The notes: generated by a model from the letters alone, not told the origin. 64,000 nt of DNA from Pseudooceanicola aestuarii (GCF_010614805.1 NZ_JAAFZC010000003.1:162856-226855), one strand, 5' to 3'. Numbered from the stretch's first letter, positions 8,146 to 17,096 are shown. Program-made: numbers and translations.

Positions 8146-8895
8146 ATGATGTCCATGTCTTATCACGCTGCGATGCGCGAACCTCTTCTGGAAGTTGACC
8201 ATGAAAAGGCCGCCATCCGCAGCTGGCAGGATCAGGGAGACCCGAAAGCATTGGAGGTTCTGGTACGCTCGCACGCGCGCCAGGCCTGGTCCCATGCGGC
8301 ACGGTTCACCGACAACCCTGTACATCTCGAGGACCTGGCCGCCGAAGGGGTGATCGGCATCATCCGCGCCGCCAACAATTTCGACCGCGAACAGGAGGTC
8401 CGGTTTTCGACCTATGCCGCCTGGTGGATCATGAACGGCGTCTCCAACGCCCTGTCGCGGATCAAGGCGGTGATCGATATTCCGGCGCGCACCTACCTGG
8501 ACGCCCAGTTGGGCCGACTGCCGGAAGAGGAGCGCCGCCTGGTGCGCATGGCGGCCCAGGGTCTCGTTGCCATCGACAGCGCGGCGCAGGACGACGATCC
8601 CACCGGGCGCAACATGTTGGTCAGTGGCGATATCGGTCCCGAGGAAGCGCTGGTTCTGGACAGTCACCAGCAGGCACTGGCGCGGCTGTTGCAGGATGCG
8701 CTGGCTGAAATGACGGCAGAGGAAGTTGCGGTGATCCATCGGCGGAAACTGCGATCGCCTCCCGATCCGCTGGCTGAAATCGCCACGGATCTTGGCACCA
8801 GCACAGACCGCCTGCGGCAGGTGGAAAAACGCGCCATCCTGCGTCTGCGGCGCAAGTTGATCGACAAGGGGTTTTCGCGGAACGTGCTGACATGA
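8146..8895 (+). CDS. RpoH-like alternative RNA polymerase sigma factor
   Basis: A 249-residue sigma-70-family protein. Region 2 shows LEDLAAEGVIGIIRAANNFD and RFSTYAAWWIMNGVSNAL, the core-binding and -10 recognition segments that in this form match the RpoH (sigma-32) branch. The C-terminal region 4 has a helix-turn-helix, DPLAEIATDLGTSTDRLRQV, then EKRAILRLRRKL. It differs from FliA (sigma-28) and has no sigma-54 features. In-frame starts are ATG 8146, 8149 and 8155 with no good Shine-Dalgarno; I took the first. It overlaps fliK by ATGA, so it is cotranscribed with fliK-flgD. A flagellar-dedicated sigma of the RpoH type is the likely role, replacing FliA; this is inferred from its place. Confidence 0.85.
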   Translation: MMSMSYHAAMREPLLEVDHEKAAIRSWQDQGDPKALEVLVRSHARQAWSHAARFTDNPVHLEDLAAEGVIGIIRAANNFDREQEVRFSTYAAWWIMNGVSNALSRIKAVIDIPARTYLDAQLGRLPEEERRLVRMAAQGLVAIDSAAQDDDPTGRNMLVSGDIGPEEALVLDSHQQALARLLQDALAEMTAEEVAVIHRRKLRSPPDPLAEIATDLGTSTDRLRQVEKRAILRLRRKLIDKGFSRNVLT

Positions 8896-10625
8896 TTGAT
8901 CTTCAGGCCCTGCTGGCCCGGTTGTCCGGGGGGGCGGTGACGCCGGCTGACAGCGCTGGAACCACAGCTGCGCGCGGGCTGTTCCCCGCCGTGCTGTCGG
9001 CCTTGCGCGGCGGCGAGGTGGTGGCGCAGGGGGCCGGGCCCTCGGGCCACGTGGCGGCGGATCCGCTGGCGCGGGTCGATGCGATCCTGGCAGAGGCGGC
9101 GGCCTGGCTGGCCGATCCCGACCTTTCGGATATCGAGATCGCGGGACAGCTGGAAGCCGCGTTGACCCGACTGCGGCCGGTCCTGTCGCAGATCATGGCC
9201 GTGCAGACGGGGCCATCGGGGCAGGGCGCGACCGCGGTGCTGGCCGCCCTGTCGTCCGGCCCCGGCGGCGAAGCGGAGGCGGTGCCCCCCGCTCCGCGTG
9301 GCCTGGCCGCAGCATTGCCTGCCCTGGGGGAGGTGCTGCGCGGGATGGCAGAGGCCGGGCAGGTGGCCGACACCGGCGGGGCGGCCCCGCTCGATGCGAC
9401 GGATCAAGGCGGTGGGGACACCGGCCTGGCTGTCGCCGCGCTTCCCCCTGCCGTGTTGCTGCTGTTGCGCGCCGCCATCCTGCCGGAGGCCCAGGCGCCC
9501 CGGTTTGCCGCTGCCGCGCAGTCGGGCGGTGGCATGGCCGATATTCCCGCCGGATGGGCGGGCAAGGCGGTGCCGCTCGGGATGCTGGGGCAGGGCGGGC
9601 GGATCACGGGCAGCACATCGGAAGCCGGGGCGCGCCCTGCGACGGTGGGCGGCCCGGTTGTGCCAATGACCACGCCGCCACGATCCCATGCGCAACCGCC
9701 CGGCGCGGGTCTGCCCGTGGTGGCGCCCGTCACGCCGGACGCCACGCCGCCCGCGCTGACGCAGATCGCCGCGACAGAAGTGACCGGGCGCTTGCCCGTT
9801 GCGGCGGGTCCGGCATCTGTGGCGCAGACTGGTGTGGACCCCGCGCCACCCCGCGCCACGGTACAAAACTGGTCGCCGGTACCGTCAGGACTTCGGCCTC
9901 TACCACAGGCGGACCGTCCCGTGCATGCGCCCGCCGCGCCGGAGATGACGGCGCCCTTGGCCACCCCGGTCCCCGAACCGGACGAACCAGCCCGGTCCTT
10001 GCCGGATATGTCCGTAACGGCGCCCTCTCTCCAGCCCGCTGCGACGGGCGCACGGACGACAACCGCGCCCGTGACGCCCGTCGCGGCGCAGGAGGTCACG
10101 CCCAGCGGCAGCCCGGAGCCGCCCCAGGCCGCGCCGCAGCCGGTGGCGCAGGCGCCGCAAACCCTGCCATCTGCCGCGCCGCAAACCCCGGCACAACAGG
10201 CGACCCCGCAGGCGGCAGAGCTGTTCGGTCAGATCCGCGCGCAGGTCACCACCGGATCGGAGATGCGCATCAGCCTGACGCCGGACAATCTGGGCGGGGT
10301 GGAGATTGACGTGCTCACCGACGAGACCGGGCAGTTGCGTATAGCTGTCCGGGCCGAGCATCCCGCCGTCCTGTCCCTGATGCGGGCGGATCGCGACGGG
10401 CTGCTGGCCCTGCTGCGCGAGGTGGGTCATGCGATTGACGACAAGGGGCTGTCCCTGTCGGATTTCGGCACGGGTGGCGAGCCGCGCGGCGACCGTCAGA
10501 CCCCGCAGCGCCCCGCCGGTGCCCTGCTTTCCGTCGCCCCCCTGACGGAAGGAGAGACCCCCGCCGAGACATCCCCAAAGCAGCCCGCCACCGCCCCATC
10601 CGGCGGTGTCGATCTGCGGATCTGA
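8892..10625 (+). CDS. fliK: Flagellar hook-length control protein FliK
   Basis: FliK is a secreted ruler that stops hook growth and switches the export gate to filament substrates. The 577-residue product has a long Pro/Ala/Thr-rich, low-complexity N-terminal and central region (about 230-435), as FliK proteins do. A C-terminal hook-control domain (about 440-530) shows the conserved pattern EMRISLTPDNLGGVEIDV and LRIAVRAEHPAVLSLM. It starts in an ATGA overlap with the sigma gene and is followed after 12 bases by flgD, its usual neighbour. The N-terminal part is poorly conserved, so the call rests on the C-terminal domain and the context. Confidence 0.88.
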   Translation: MIDLQALLARLSGGAVTPADSAGTTAARGLFPAVLSALRGGEVVAQGAGPSGHVAADPLARVDAILAEAAAWLADPDLSDIEIAGQLEAALTRLRPVLSQIMAVQTGPSGQGATAVLAALSSGPGGEAEAVPPAPRGLAAALPALGEVLRGMAEAGQVADTGGAAPLDATDQGGGDTGLAVAALPPAVLLLLRAAILPEAQAPRFAAAAQSGGGMADIPAGWAGKAVPLGMLGQGGRITGSTSEAGARPATVGGPVVPMTTPPRSHAQPPGAGLPVVAPVTPDATPPALTQIAATEVTGRLPVAAGPASVAQTGVDPAPPRATVQNWSPVPSGLRPLPQADRPVHAPAAPEMTAPLATPVPEPDEPARSLPDMSVTAPSLQPAATGARTTTAPVTPVAAQEVTPSGSPEPPQAAPQPVAQAPQTLPSAAPQTPAQQATPQAAELFGQIRAQVTTGSEMRISLTPDNLGGVEIDVLTDETGQLRIAVRAEHPAVLSLMRADRDGLLALLREVGHAIDDKGLSLSDFGTGGEPRGDRQTPQRPAGALLSVAPLTEGETPAETSPKQPATAPSGGVDLRI

Positions 10626-10637
10626 GAGGAAAATACC

Positions 10638-11312
10638 ATGGCCATCGACCCACTTGTCGGTACCGGCATCGCCAGCGGCAGCCAGATCAGTGCCGCGCAA
10701 GGTTCGTTGAGTGAACTGGGGGCGGATTACCAACGCTTCCTGACACTGCTGACAGCTCAGATATCGAACCAGGATCCGCTGGAGCCGATGGACAGCACCA
10801 CCTTTGTCTCCCAGCTTGCCCAGCTGAGCCAGGTGGAGCAATCGGTGGTCACCAACAGCAACCTTGAAGGGTTGTCGGCGCAGCTGACCAGCGTTGCGGC
10901 GCTGGCCGGTGTCGGGATGATCGGGCGCACGGTCACCGCCCCCTCCGACCAGCTGGTGCTGAGCGATGGCGCGGCAGAGTTCCAGTACCGGCTGGGCGGC
11001 GCGGCAGAGCAGGTCAGCGCTCTGATCCGCACCTCCGACGGGGTGCTGCTGCGGGAGATTGCCAGCCTGCCGACAGAGGCCGAGAGCTTGCATTCCGTGG
11101 ATTGGAACGGGCTGGATGTTGACGGGCTGCCCGTGCCTGACGGGACGTTTTTCGTGGAGATCCGGGCGCTTGATGCCCAGGGCGCAGCGGTGAACACGGC
11201 CAGCTACGCGCGGGCGCAGGTCACGGGAATGAATTTCGACGGCGGCACCACGAACCTGGCGCTGGCCAATGGTGAGCTGATCCAGCTGGGGCTGGTGGAA
11301 ACCATCGAATAG
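10638..11312 (+). CDS. flgD: Flagellar hook-capping protein FlgD
   Basis: FlgD forms the scaffold cap on which hook subunits (FlgE) polymerise. The 224-residue sequence has the conserved N-terminal signature FLTLLTAQISNQDPLEPMDS followed by FVSQLAQLSQVEQ (about 34-70). The C-terminal part has the FLG-D Ig-like fold elements HSVDWNGLDVDGLPVPDGTF (about 154-173). AGAGGAAAATACC just before the ATG is a good ribosome binding site. It follows fliK in the same operon and is convergent with the FliL-like gene at 11368. Confidence 0.95.
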   Translation: MAIDPLVGTGIASGSQISAAQGSLSELGADYQRFLTLLTAQISNQDPLEPMDSTTFVSQLAQLSQVEQSVVTNSNLEGLSAQLTSVAALAGVGMIGRTVTAPSDQLVLSDGAAEFQYRLGGAAEQVSALIRTSDGVLLREIASLPTEAESLHSVDWNGLDVDGLPVPDGTFFVEIRALDAQGAAVNTASYARAQVTGMNFDGGTTNLALANGELIQLGLVETIE

Positions 11313-11367
11313 GGCGGCCAGGGTTGCTGCGGGTCGGGGCGGGCTGTCACGATGGGCGGGTGTGGGG

Positions 11368-12057
11368 TCAGCTGCGCGGCACGTCGGCCTTGAACAGGGT
11401 CAGGAACAGAACGTCCTCGACGCTGCTGCCAAACCCGGCTTGAAGTTCGGCGGAGACATCGCGCGACAGCATGTCGGTGTCGATACTGGCCCCGCGCAGC
11501 GCCGGCGTTTCGGCCAGCCGGTACATGGAGGTCAGGATCGCGTCCCGCAGCCGCGAGGCGTTTTGCGCGACGTAGAAATATTCCGCCGCCTCCATGTCAC
11601 GGACAGAGACCCCGACATCCGATACGACATAGGTGATGCTGTTGGCATTCTGCACCGGCACGGTCACGCGGCCGACCTTGATCACCTTGCTGTCGCGGAC
11701 GATGGCGCGCAGGTTTTCGTCGGGGTCCTTCAGCGCCACGGGACGGGGCGGCGCGCGGTAGGTGCCGGGCGAGATATGCGCGCGGTCGGCCTCTTCCCTG
11801 GCGGTGGGCGCGGGTTTGCGCGGCAGGGTCAGGGCGGCGGGCGTGACCTGGGCCTCATGCTCCACCGGGGTGGACGCGGGAGCGTGGGCCGGGGCGTTGT
11901 CCTCGGCCAGCCCGTTCAGCAGGTCGCGGGGGCCGCTGTGTTCGGCGCGGTGCGGCGGTGCGGCGCCATCGTCCTTCGTCAGCAACACGCCGGCCCCGTA
12001 CCCGGCAACGCCGAAGACGATTGGCAGAACGGCGAGGGCGATTCGAGAAGTCTTCAT
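11368..12057 (-). CDS. Membrane-anchored flagellar protein with FliL-like layout
   Basis: A 229-residue protein with an N-terminal membrane helix (IALAVLPIVFGVAGYGAGVLL, about 6-26), a Pro/Ala-rich periplasmic linker to about residue 115, and a folded C-terminal domain of about 105 residues. That domain includes VGRVTVPVQNANSITYVVSD and ends SVEDVLFLTLFKADVPRS. The layout and the C-terminal segment resemble FliL, a stator-associated protein, but the window has a clearer FliL at 31512, so this would be a second, divergent copy. It is last in the leftward flgF-flgG-flgA-flgH run, 84 bases after flgH. FliL similarity is a judgement by eye; a lineage-specific flagellar protein is the alternative. 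Confidence 0.6.
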   Translation of the reverse strand: MKTSRIALAVLPIVFGVAGYGAGVLLTKDDGAAPPHRAEHSGPRDLLNGLAEDNAPAHAPASTPVEHEAQVTPAALTLPRKPAPTAREEADRAHISPGTYRAPPRPVALKDPDENLRAIVRDSKVIKVGRVTVPVQNANSITYVVSDVGVSVRDMEAAEYFYVAQNASRLRDAILTSMYRLAETPALRGASIDTDMLSRDVSAELQAGFGSSVEDVLFLTLFKADVPRS

Positions 12058-12141
12058 CCGGGCATCCGATTCACTGGGTCAGCGGTTCTTATGCCCGGTG
12101 AATCCGGCGATACTTCCGTGAAACCATGGCGAAAGGACGGA

Positions 12142-12903
12142 TCAATATGGCAGGATTATGTCCATCAAGTCTTCGCCGTAGCCGCGTTGCTGCTGCCGGG
12201 AGATGCCGCCGCGTCCGCCATAGGTGATCCGTGCCTCGGCGATCTTGTCATAGGGAATGGTGTTGTTCATCTGGATATCCTGCGGCCGGATGATCCCCGC
12301 GACGCGCAGTTCGCGCAGCTCTTCGTTGACCTTCACTTCCTGGCGGCCCGCGACGACCATGTTGCCGTTGGGCAATTCCTGCACCACCAGCGCCGCGACT
12401 TTCAGGGAGATGGATTCGTTGCGCCGGATCTGCCCGGACCCGCCGCTGCCGGTGGTGGAGGAGATGTCGACGATATTGTCCGAAGGCAGATCCTCCGGCC
12501 CGACACCGGGCAGGATCTTGTCGATCTGTGAGCCGTAGCCGAACAGTTTCGGGAAGGCGACAGAGCTGCCGCCCGTGCGGCTGCGGTCGCTGGCGTTGGA
12601 CAGCTGCGCCTCGTCGTCGATCTCGATCAGGATGGTCAGGATGTCACCGACATCCGTGGCCCGCTGGTCGCCAAAGAACCCGCTGGAGCCGCGTTCCCAG
12701 AGCGAGGCACGCTCTGCCCGATAGGGCACGCGGGCCGGTTCGGGCGGCGGCATCGGGACCTGCACCGTCTGCGCCTCCCGCAGGGTGGCATCGTCCAGCC
12801 CGACACGGCTGACCTGCGGATCGCGGTCGAAGGCGGGGGTTCCGCAGGCGCTCAGAAGGCCGGGAACAATCAACAGGCACAAGGCAGGGGCGCGGCGGGT
12901 CAT
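12142..12903 (-). CDS. flgH: Flagellar L-ring lipoprotein FlgH
   Basis: FlgH builds the outer-membrane ring around the flagellar rod. The 253-residue product has a lipoprotein signal with lipobox LLSAC (Cys about residue 20). It then has the conserved family segments SLWERGSSGFFGDQRATDVG, GDILTILIEIDDEAQLSN and the late NGNMVVAGRQEVKVNEE-RELRVAGIIRPQDI region (about 185-215). It starts in a 4-base overlap with flgA and belongs to the leftward flgF-G-A-H operon, a common alphaproteobacterial order. Confidence 0.96.
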   Translation of the reverse strand: MTRRAPALCLLIVPGLLSACGTPAFDRDPQVSRVGLDDATLREAQTVQVPMPPPEPARVPYRAERASLWERGSSGFFGDQRATDVGDILTILIEIDDEAQLSNASDRSRTGGSSVAFPKLFGYGSQIDKILPGVGPEDLPSDNIVDISSTTGSGGSGQIRRNESISLKVAALVVQELPNGNMVVAGRQEVKVNEELRELRVAGIIRPQDIQMNNTIPYDKIAEARITYGGRGGISRQQQRGYGEDLMDIILPY

Positions 12904-13562
12904 CGGACGATCTCCACAAGGCCGGGCTCTGTCGCCATGCCGACGAGAGAGCGGTTGCTGACAAGGTTCACGATCCGCAGTTCCTGACCGCGATGGGCAT
13001 CCTCCAGCGACCGGCCGGGGGCAGAGACGCGGACCTGGCCGTCGTCAAACACGATCTCGATCCGGTCGCCGCGCGTGATCACCAGCGGCTTGATCACCGA
13101 TTGCTGCATCACCGGGCGGCCCTGCGGCAACATGCGCCGCACCTGCATCCCGACCAGGGCGGTGCGGTCGACCACCGTATAGGCGCCGACGCGGTTCAGC
13201 GGCAGGTCCAGATCGTCCAGATCGGCATCGCGCAGGATCTCTCCGGGCATCAGGCGGCGGGTGGTGACGGGCACTGCGATGCTGGCCCAGACCAACCCGC
13301 CGATGCGCTGCACCTGACCGTTTTCCAGCACCGCGTTGGCCAGGAACTGCCCGGTCTTCCGGTCCATCCAGTAATCCGAGAACATCACCGCATCCTCCGG
13401 GCGCCGACCGTTGACGCGCACCCGGATTTCCGCCCCCTCGGGCAGCTGCGCGCCCCATTCGGCACGGGCGCGTTCCTCCACCAGGGTTTCGGGGGTTGCG
13501 GCGGTGGCGGGTCCGGCAATGGCGAGGACCAGCATCAGGGCCGGGATCAGGAACCTGCGCAT
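12900..13562 (-). CDS. flgA: Flagellar P-ring assembly chaperone FlgA
   Basis: FlgA is a periplasmic chaperone for P-ring assembly from FlgI. The 220-residue product has a signal peptide (MRRFLIPALMLVLAIAGPATAA) and a C-terminal SAF-like region. The latter shows RRLMPGEILRDADLDDLDLP, RRMLPQGRPVMQQSVIKP and the final GDRIEIVFDDGQVRVSAPGR motif (about 165-185), characteristic of FlgA. It sits 4 bases after flgG and overlaps flgH by 4 bases, so the genes are translationally coupled. Confidence 0.93.
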   Translation of the reverse strand: MRRFLIPALMLVLAIAGPATAATPETLVEERARAEWGAQLPEGAEIRVRVNGRRPEDAVMFSDYWMDRKTGQFLANAVLENGQVQRIGGLVWASIAVPVTTRRLMPGEILRDADLDDLDLPLNRVGAYTVVDRTALVGMQVRRMLPQGRPVMQQSVIKPLVITRGDRIEIVFDDGQVRVSAPGRSLEDAHRGQELRIVNLVSNRSLVGMATEPGLVEIVR

Positions 13563-13566
13563 CGGA

Positions 13567-14352
13567 TCACTTGATCTGGTTGGCGGCGGACATCATCTGA
13601 TCCGCCGTCTCGATCGCCTTGGAGTTCATCTCGTAGGCGCGCTGCGCGACGATCAGGTCGGTGATCTGGCTGATGATGTTGACGTTCGAGCTTTCCAGAT
13701 AGCCCTGGCGCAGGATGCCCACCCCCGGTTCTCCCGGTACGGCGGCGATGGGATCGCCCGAGGCCACGGTGGACTGGAGCAGGTTGTTGCCGATAGGCCG
13801 CATCCCGGCATCGTTGACAAAGGTCGACAGGGTCAGTTGCCCGACCTCCACCGGGATCGGCTCGTCCTCCACGTAGGCAGAGACGATGCCGGTCTCGCTG
13901 ACTTCTACCCGTGTGGTATTGTCGGGCAGGACGATGCCGGGGTCGATCTCGTAGCCCTGTTCGTTGACGATCTGCCCCTCCGGCGACAGGCGCAGCGACC
14001 CGTCGCGGGTGTAGGCCTGGCCACCCTCCGGCAGGTTGACGGCAAAGTAGCCACGCCCGTCGACCGCCAGGTCCAGCTGGTTTTCCGTCTGCACCAGCCC
14101 GCCCTGGGTGTTCAGCCGCACGGTGCCCGCCGTGCGCACGCCCATGCCGACATCGATGCCGGTGGGGCGGGTGGTGCCCTCCTGCGCGGTCAGGGCGCCC
14201 TCCCGCGCCATATTCTCGTAGATCAGGTCGGTAAAGGATGCGCGGCTGGATTTGAACCCGGTGGTGTTGGCATTCGCGATGTTGTTGGAAATCACGTCCA
14301 CATTCGTTTGCTGCGCCATCATGCCGGTGGCGGCGATGCCCAATGCCTTCAT
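13567..14352 (-). CDS. flgG: Flagellar distal rod protein FlgG
   Basis: FlgG forms the distal rod between the proximal rod and the hook. The 261-residue product has the usual FlgG length. It has the rod N-terminal motif VDVISNNIANANTTGFKSSR (about 19-38), the GTVRLNTQGGLVQTENQLDL segment, GRGYFAVNLPEGG, and the C-terminal GYLESSNVNIISQITDLIVA motif with heptad repeats (about 217-260). flgF lies immediately upstream in the same orientation, 29 bases away. Confidence 0.97.
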   Translation of the reverse strand: MKALGIAATGMMAQQTNVDVISNNIANANTTGFKSSRASFTDLIYENMAREGALTAQEGTTRPTGIDVGMGVRTAGTVRLNTQGGLVQTENQLDLAVDGRGYFAVNLPEGGQAYTRDGSLRLSPEGQIVNEQGYEIDPGIVLPDNTTRVEVSETGIVSAYVEDEPIPVEVGQLTLSTFVNDAGMRPIGNNLLQSTVASGDPIAAVPGEPGVGILRQGYLESSNVNIISQITDLIVAQRAYEMNSKAIETADQMMSAANQIK

Positions 14353-14381
14353 GTCCTGTCCCCTTGCCCCTGGCTGCTGTG

Positions 14382-15134
14382 TCAGAAGCTGGGCCGTCCG
14401 ATACGGCTCAGCATGTCTTTTCTCAGGTCGTCTTCGGACGACATCAGGTTCACCGCCCGTTGATACGCCTGCTGCGTCGCGACAAGGCGCGTCACCTCGG
14501 TGATCGCCTCGACATTGCTGGATTCGATGCTGCCTTGGATGAACTGGGTCTCGGCGTCGGGCAGGGCCGCGGCGTCCTGATCCGCCGGCGGCACCAGCAG
14601 GCCGCCGCCGATCCGCTCAAAGCTCTGGATCTGCGGCAGGTCAAAGGCACCCAGCTGCGCCAGCACCCCCGCGCCCGGGCTGGAGATGGTGCCATCCGCC
14701 GAAATGGTCAGTGTGCCGCCAATATCGGGGGGCAGGGCGATGGGACCCCCGGCCGCGTCCAGCACCTGCGCGCCGCTTTGCGTGACCAGCCGCCCCTGCG
14801 CGTCCAGCACAAAGCCGCCGTCGCGGCCATAGGCGGTCTGCCCCTCGGCGGTGCGATAGCCGAACCAGCCGGTGCCGTTCAGCGCCACGTCCAACGGGTT
14901 GTCGGTGCGCACCAGCGCCCCCTGCCGGCGATCGACATAAGAGCCGCGATCCAGCACGTAATTGGTGCCGCCATCCTCGGCCGTGCCGGATTCGGGTTGC
15001 AGGTAGCTTTCGAACAGTACCCGCTCGGCCTTGAAACCGCTGGAATTGACATTGGCCAGGTTGTTGGCCGTGACATCCAGCTGCCGTTCCAGCGCCGTGA
15101 GCAATGACAGAGAGACGTAGGCGGAATTATCCAT
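14382..15134 (-). CDS. flgF: Flagellar proximal rod protein FlgF
   Basis: FlgF is a minor proximal rod subunit. The 250-residue product has the rod-family N-terminus (LDVTANNLANVNSSGFKAER, about 19-38), a central LDVALNGTGWFGYRTAEG segment, and the C-terminal GSIESSNVEAITEVTRLVAT motif (about 203-222). It is slightly shorter than FlgG and is placed before flgG, as usual. It is the first gene of the leftward flgF-G-A-H unit, so its promoter lies in the 99-base gap shared with the divergent periplasmic protein gene at 15234. Confidence 0.95.
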   Translation of the reverse strand: MDNSAYVSLSLLTALERQLDVTANNLANVNSSGFKAERVLFESYLQPESGTAEDGGTNYVLDRGSYVDRRQGALVRTDNPLDVALNGTGWFGYRTAEGQTAYGRDGGFVLDAQGRLVTQSGAQVLDAAGGPIALPPDIGGTLTISADGTISSPGAGVLAQLGAFDLPQIQSFERIGGGLLVPPADQDAAALPDAETQFIQGSIESSNVEAITEVTRLVATQQAYQRAVNLMSSEDDLRKDMLSRIGRPSF

Positions 15135-15205
15135 GCGACCCTACGGGAAACAACCCGTTTTTGTGGTGAGTTCTTGTGTATTATGAGAAATGGGGTAAGA
15201 ATTAG

Positions 15206-15213
15206 CAAGTATA
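15206..15213. promoter_or_regulatory. CAAGTATA motif in the flgF / periplasmic-protein divergent gap
   Basis: One of four exact copies of CAAGTATA (or TATACTTG) in divergent flagellar gaps. It lies 20 bases before the ATG of the rightward gene and about 70 bases before flgF. The gap (15135-15233) is AT-rich and has no TTAA-N7-TTAA site. Confidence 0.35.
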
Positions 15214-15233
15214 AACATGAATTCAGGTTTAGC

Positions 15234-17096
15234 ATGGCGCGTTATCCTTCATGGCGGCTTCGGGCCGGGGCGGGAACCTTGCTGCTGCTGCTTGTGGTAG
15301 CCGGCCCGTCACAGGCAGAGCATCCGCCACACATGACCCCTGCCGTCGATCTGCGCCCTCAGGGGCCCGAGCGGATCCGACCCGGCGTCTTCAGCCCCGA
15401 CCCGCCTGAACTGTATCTGTTCCAATCCGTCCGTCCGCCTTTTCTGGAAGAGCGGCGCAAGCTGATCGCCCGGCTGCGCGTGCCGGGGCAGGGGGTCGCG
15501 GCGCAGGCCCGCGCCGTCACCGATCTGGCGGAGCTGCACCTGGCCCATGCCATGGCGCCGGAGGGGCTGTCGTTGCTGGCCTCCTTGCAGGGGGCCGACC
15601 TGCCGCCGGCGCATCGCCTGCGCGCCGCCGCGCTGGAACTGGCTCTGGGGCTGGTGGATCGTCGAGACCGACCGCTGACCGACCGCGCCGCCGCGCTGCT
15701 GGGTCCGGCCCATGTGGGTTGGGCGGATCAGCCGCTGTTTCTGGCGCTGTGGCACCTGCGGCATGGGGAGATCGACCAGGCCGCGCCGATCCTGCCCGAC
15801 GCGGTCCAGCGGTTGGCGCGGTTCCCGCGCGCGGTGCAGGCGCGGTTCCTGCCGGAGCTGCTGGAATGCGCTGTGACCAGCCGGCAATGGCGGCTGGCCC
15901 GCGACTTGGCCGCGGCCTTTGACAGCTATCCGGCCCTGCGTGACGGCACCGCCTATCACCTGCTGCTGGGTCGCGTGGCAGAGCAGAACGGCGATCTGCT
16001 GGGCGCTTTCGACAGCTATGCCCGCGCGATGGACGGGCGCGACCTGTGGGCGCATCGGGCGCGGCGCGCGATGGTGGACCTTGGCCTGCGCAGCGAAACC
16101 CTGCCGGTGGCAGAGGCGATCACACTCTATACGCAGGAATCGCGGATGTGGCGCGGCGACGGGCAGGAGCGGCAGGTGCTGGATGCCCTTGCCACGCTGC
16201 AAATGATCGACGGGCGTACGGTGGAGGCGCTGGAAACCTACGGTCGGCTGATCGCCACCCATCCCGGCACCGCGCAGAGCCGCGCCGCCACGCAAAAAGC
16301 GCATCGTTTGATGGAGGTTCTCTATGCCGACGGCGCGGCCGGGCGGATGCCGCTGGGGGCGTTCATGGCCGCGCATCGCCGGGCGGAACGGATCTTTCGC
16401 TTTGATCCTGTCTTTTCCCGCATGGGAGAGGTTTTTGCCGATACGTTTCTTGCCGCCGGGGCGACGGGGGTCGCGGCGCGGGAATATTCGGTGCTGACCG
16501 ATTACCTGATCGTGACGCAGGACCTGGGGCTGGACCCCTCACCGCCCGAGCGGATGGCGGGGCTGAAGCTGAAGGAGGCGCAGGCCTTGCTGAACGGCGG
16601 GCGCTTTGCCGAATTGGGGCAGCTGCTGGCCAGCGGGATCACCACCGACAGTCCCGGCCTGCATCGCCAACACCAGACCCTGGCCGCGCGCTATTTCGAG
16701 GAAACGGGCCAGCGCCCCGATATCCTGACCGACGTCGCCGACGCGCCCCTGCCGGTGCAGCGGGTCCGCGCGCGGTCGCTGTTCGAACAGGCGGATTGGG
16801 CGGCGGCGCGCGACGCCTATGTCGTGCTGTGGGATCAGCAGGGCGTCGCGATGGCCCCGCAGGACGCGATCAAGCTGTTGCTGGCCGCCTATCGCAGCGG
16901 CGACCTGGCGCTGACCGCGCGCACCGCCACGGCCTTTCCCGACGTGACGGACCTGCCCGGCTGGGCGGAGATCGCGCAGGGGCTGACCACGCAGGCGCCC
17001 GACCTCTGGCCGCTAAGCGAGGACCTCGCCCGGGCCCGGATGGACAACGCCCGCCAGGCCCTGGATCGCCTGCCTGATGCCGCCGCTCGGCCCTGA
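15234..17096 (+). CDS. Periplasmic helical-repeat protein, MotK/MotC-like candidate
   Basis: A 620-residue protein with a clear signal peptide (basic MARYPSWRLRAG, then GTLLLLLVVAGPSQA with cleavage near AEH). The rest is Ala/Leu/Arg-rich alpha-helical repeat sequence similar to TPR arrays, for example TYGRLIATHPGTAQSRAATQ near residue 340. It lies between flgF and flgE. Two periplasmic proteins, MotK and MotE, are reported to be needed for rotation of the Fla2 flagella of Cereibacter sphaeroides through contact with MotB; rhizobial MotC has a comparable role. Position, signal peptide, size and helical repeats fit a MotK/MotC-like function, but I see no diagnostic motif. In-frame upstream starts at 15174 and 15183 would disrupt the signal peptide. 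Confidence 0.65.
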   Translation: MARYPSWRLRAGAGTLLLLLVVAGPSQAEHPPHMTPAVDLRPQGPERIRPGVFSPDPPELYLFQSVRPPFLEERRKLIARLRVPGQGVAAQARAVTDLAELHLAHAMAPEGLSLLASLQGADLPPAHRLRAAALELALGLVDRRDRPLTDRAAALLGPAHVGWADQPLFLALWHLRHGEIDQAAPILPDAVQRLARFPRAVQARFLPELLECAVTSRQWRLARDLAAAFDSYPALRDGTAYHLLLGRVAEQNGDLLGAFDSYARAMDGRDLWAHRARRAMVDLGLRSETLPVAEAITLYTQESRMWRGDGQERQVLDALATLQMIDGRTVEALETYGRLIATHPGTAQSRAATQKAHRLMEVLYADGAAGRMPLGAFMAAHRRAERIFRFDPVFSRMGEVFADTFLAAGATGVAAREYSVLTDYLIVTQDLGLDPSPPERMAGLKLKEAQALLNGGRFAELGQLLASGITTDSPGLHRQHQTLAARYFEETGQRPDILTDVADAPLPVQRVRARSLFEQADWAAARDAYVVLWDQQGVAMAPQDAIKLLLAAYRSGDLALTARTATAFPDVTDLPGWAEIAQGLTTQAPDLWPLSEDLARARMDNARQALDRLPDAAARP

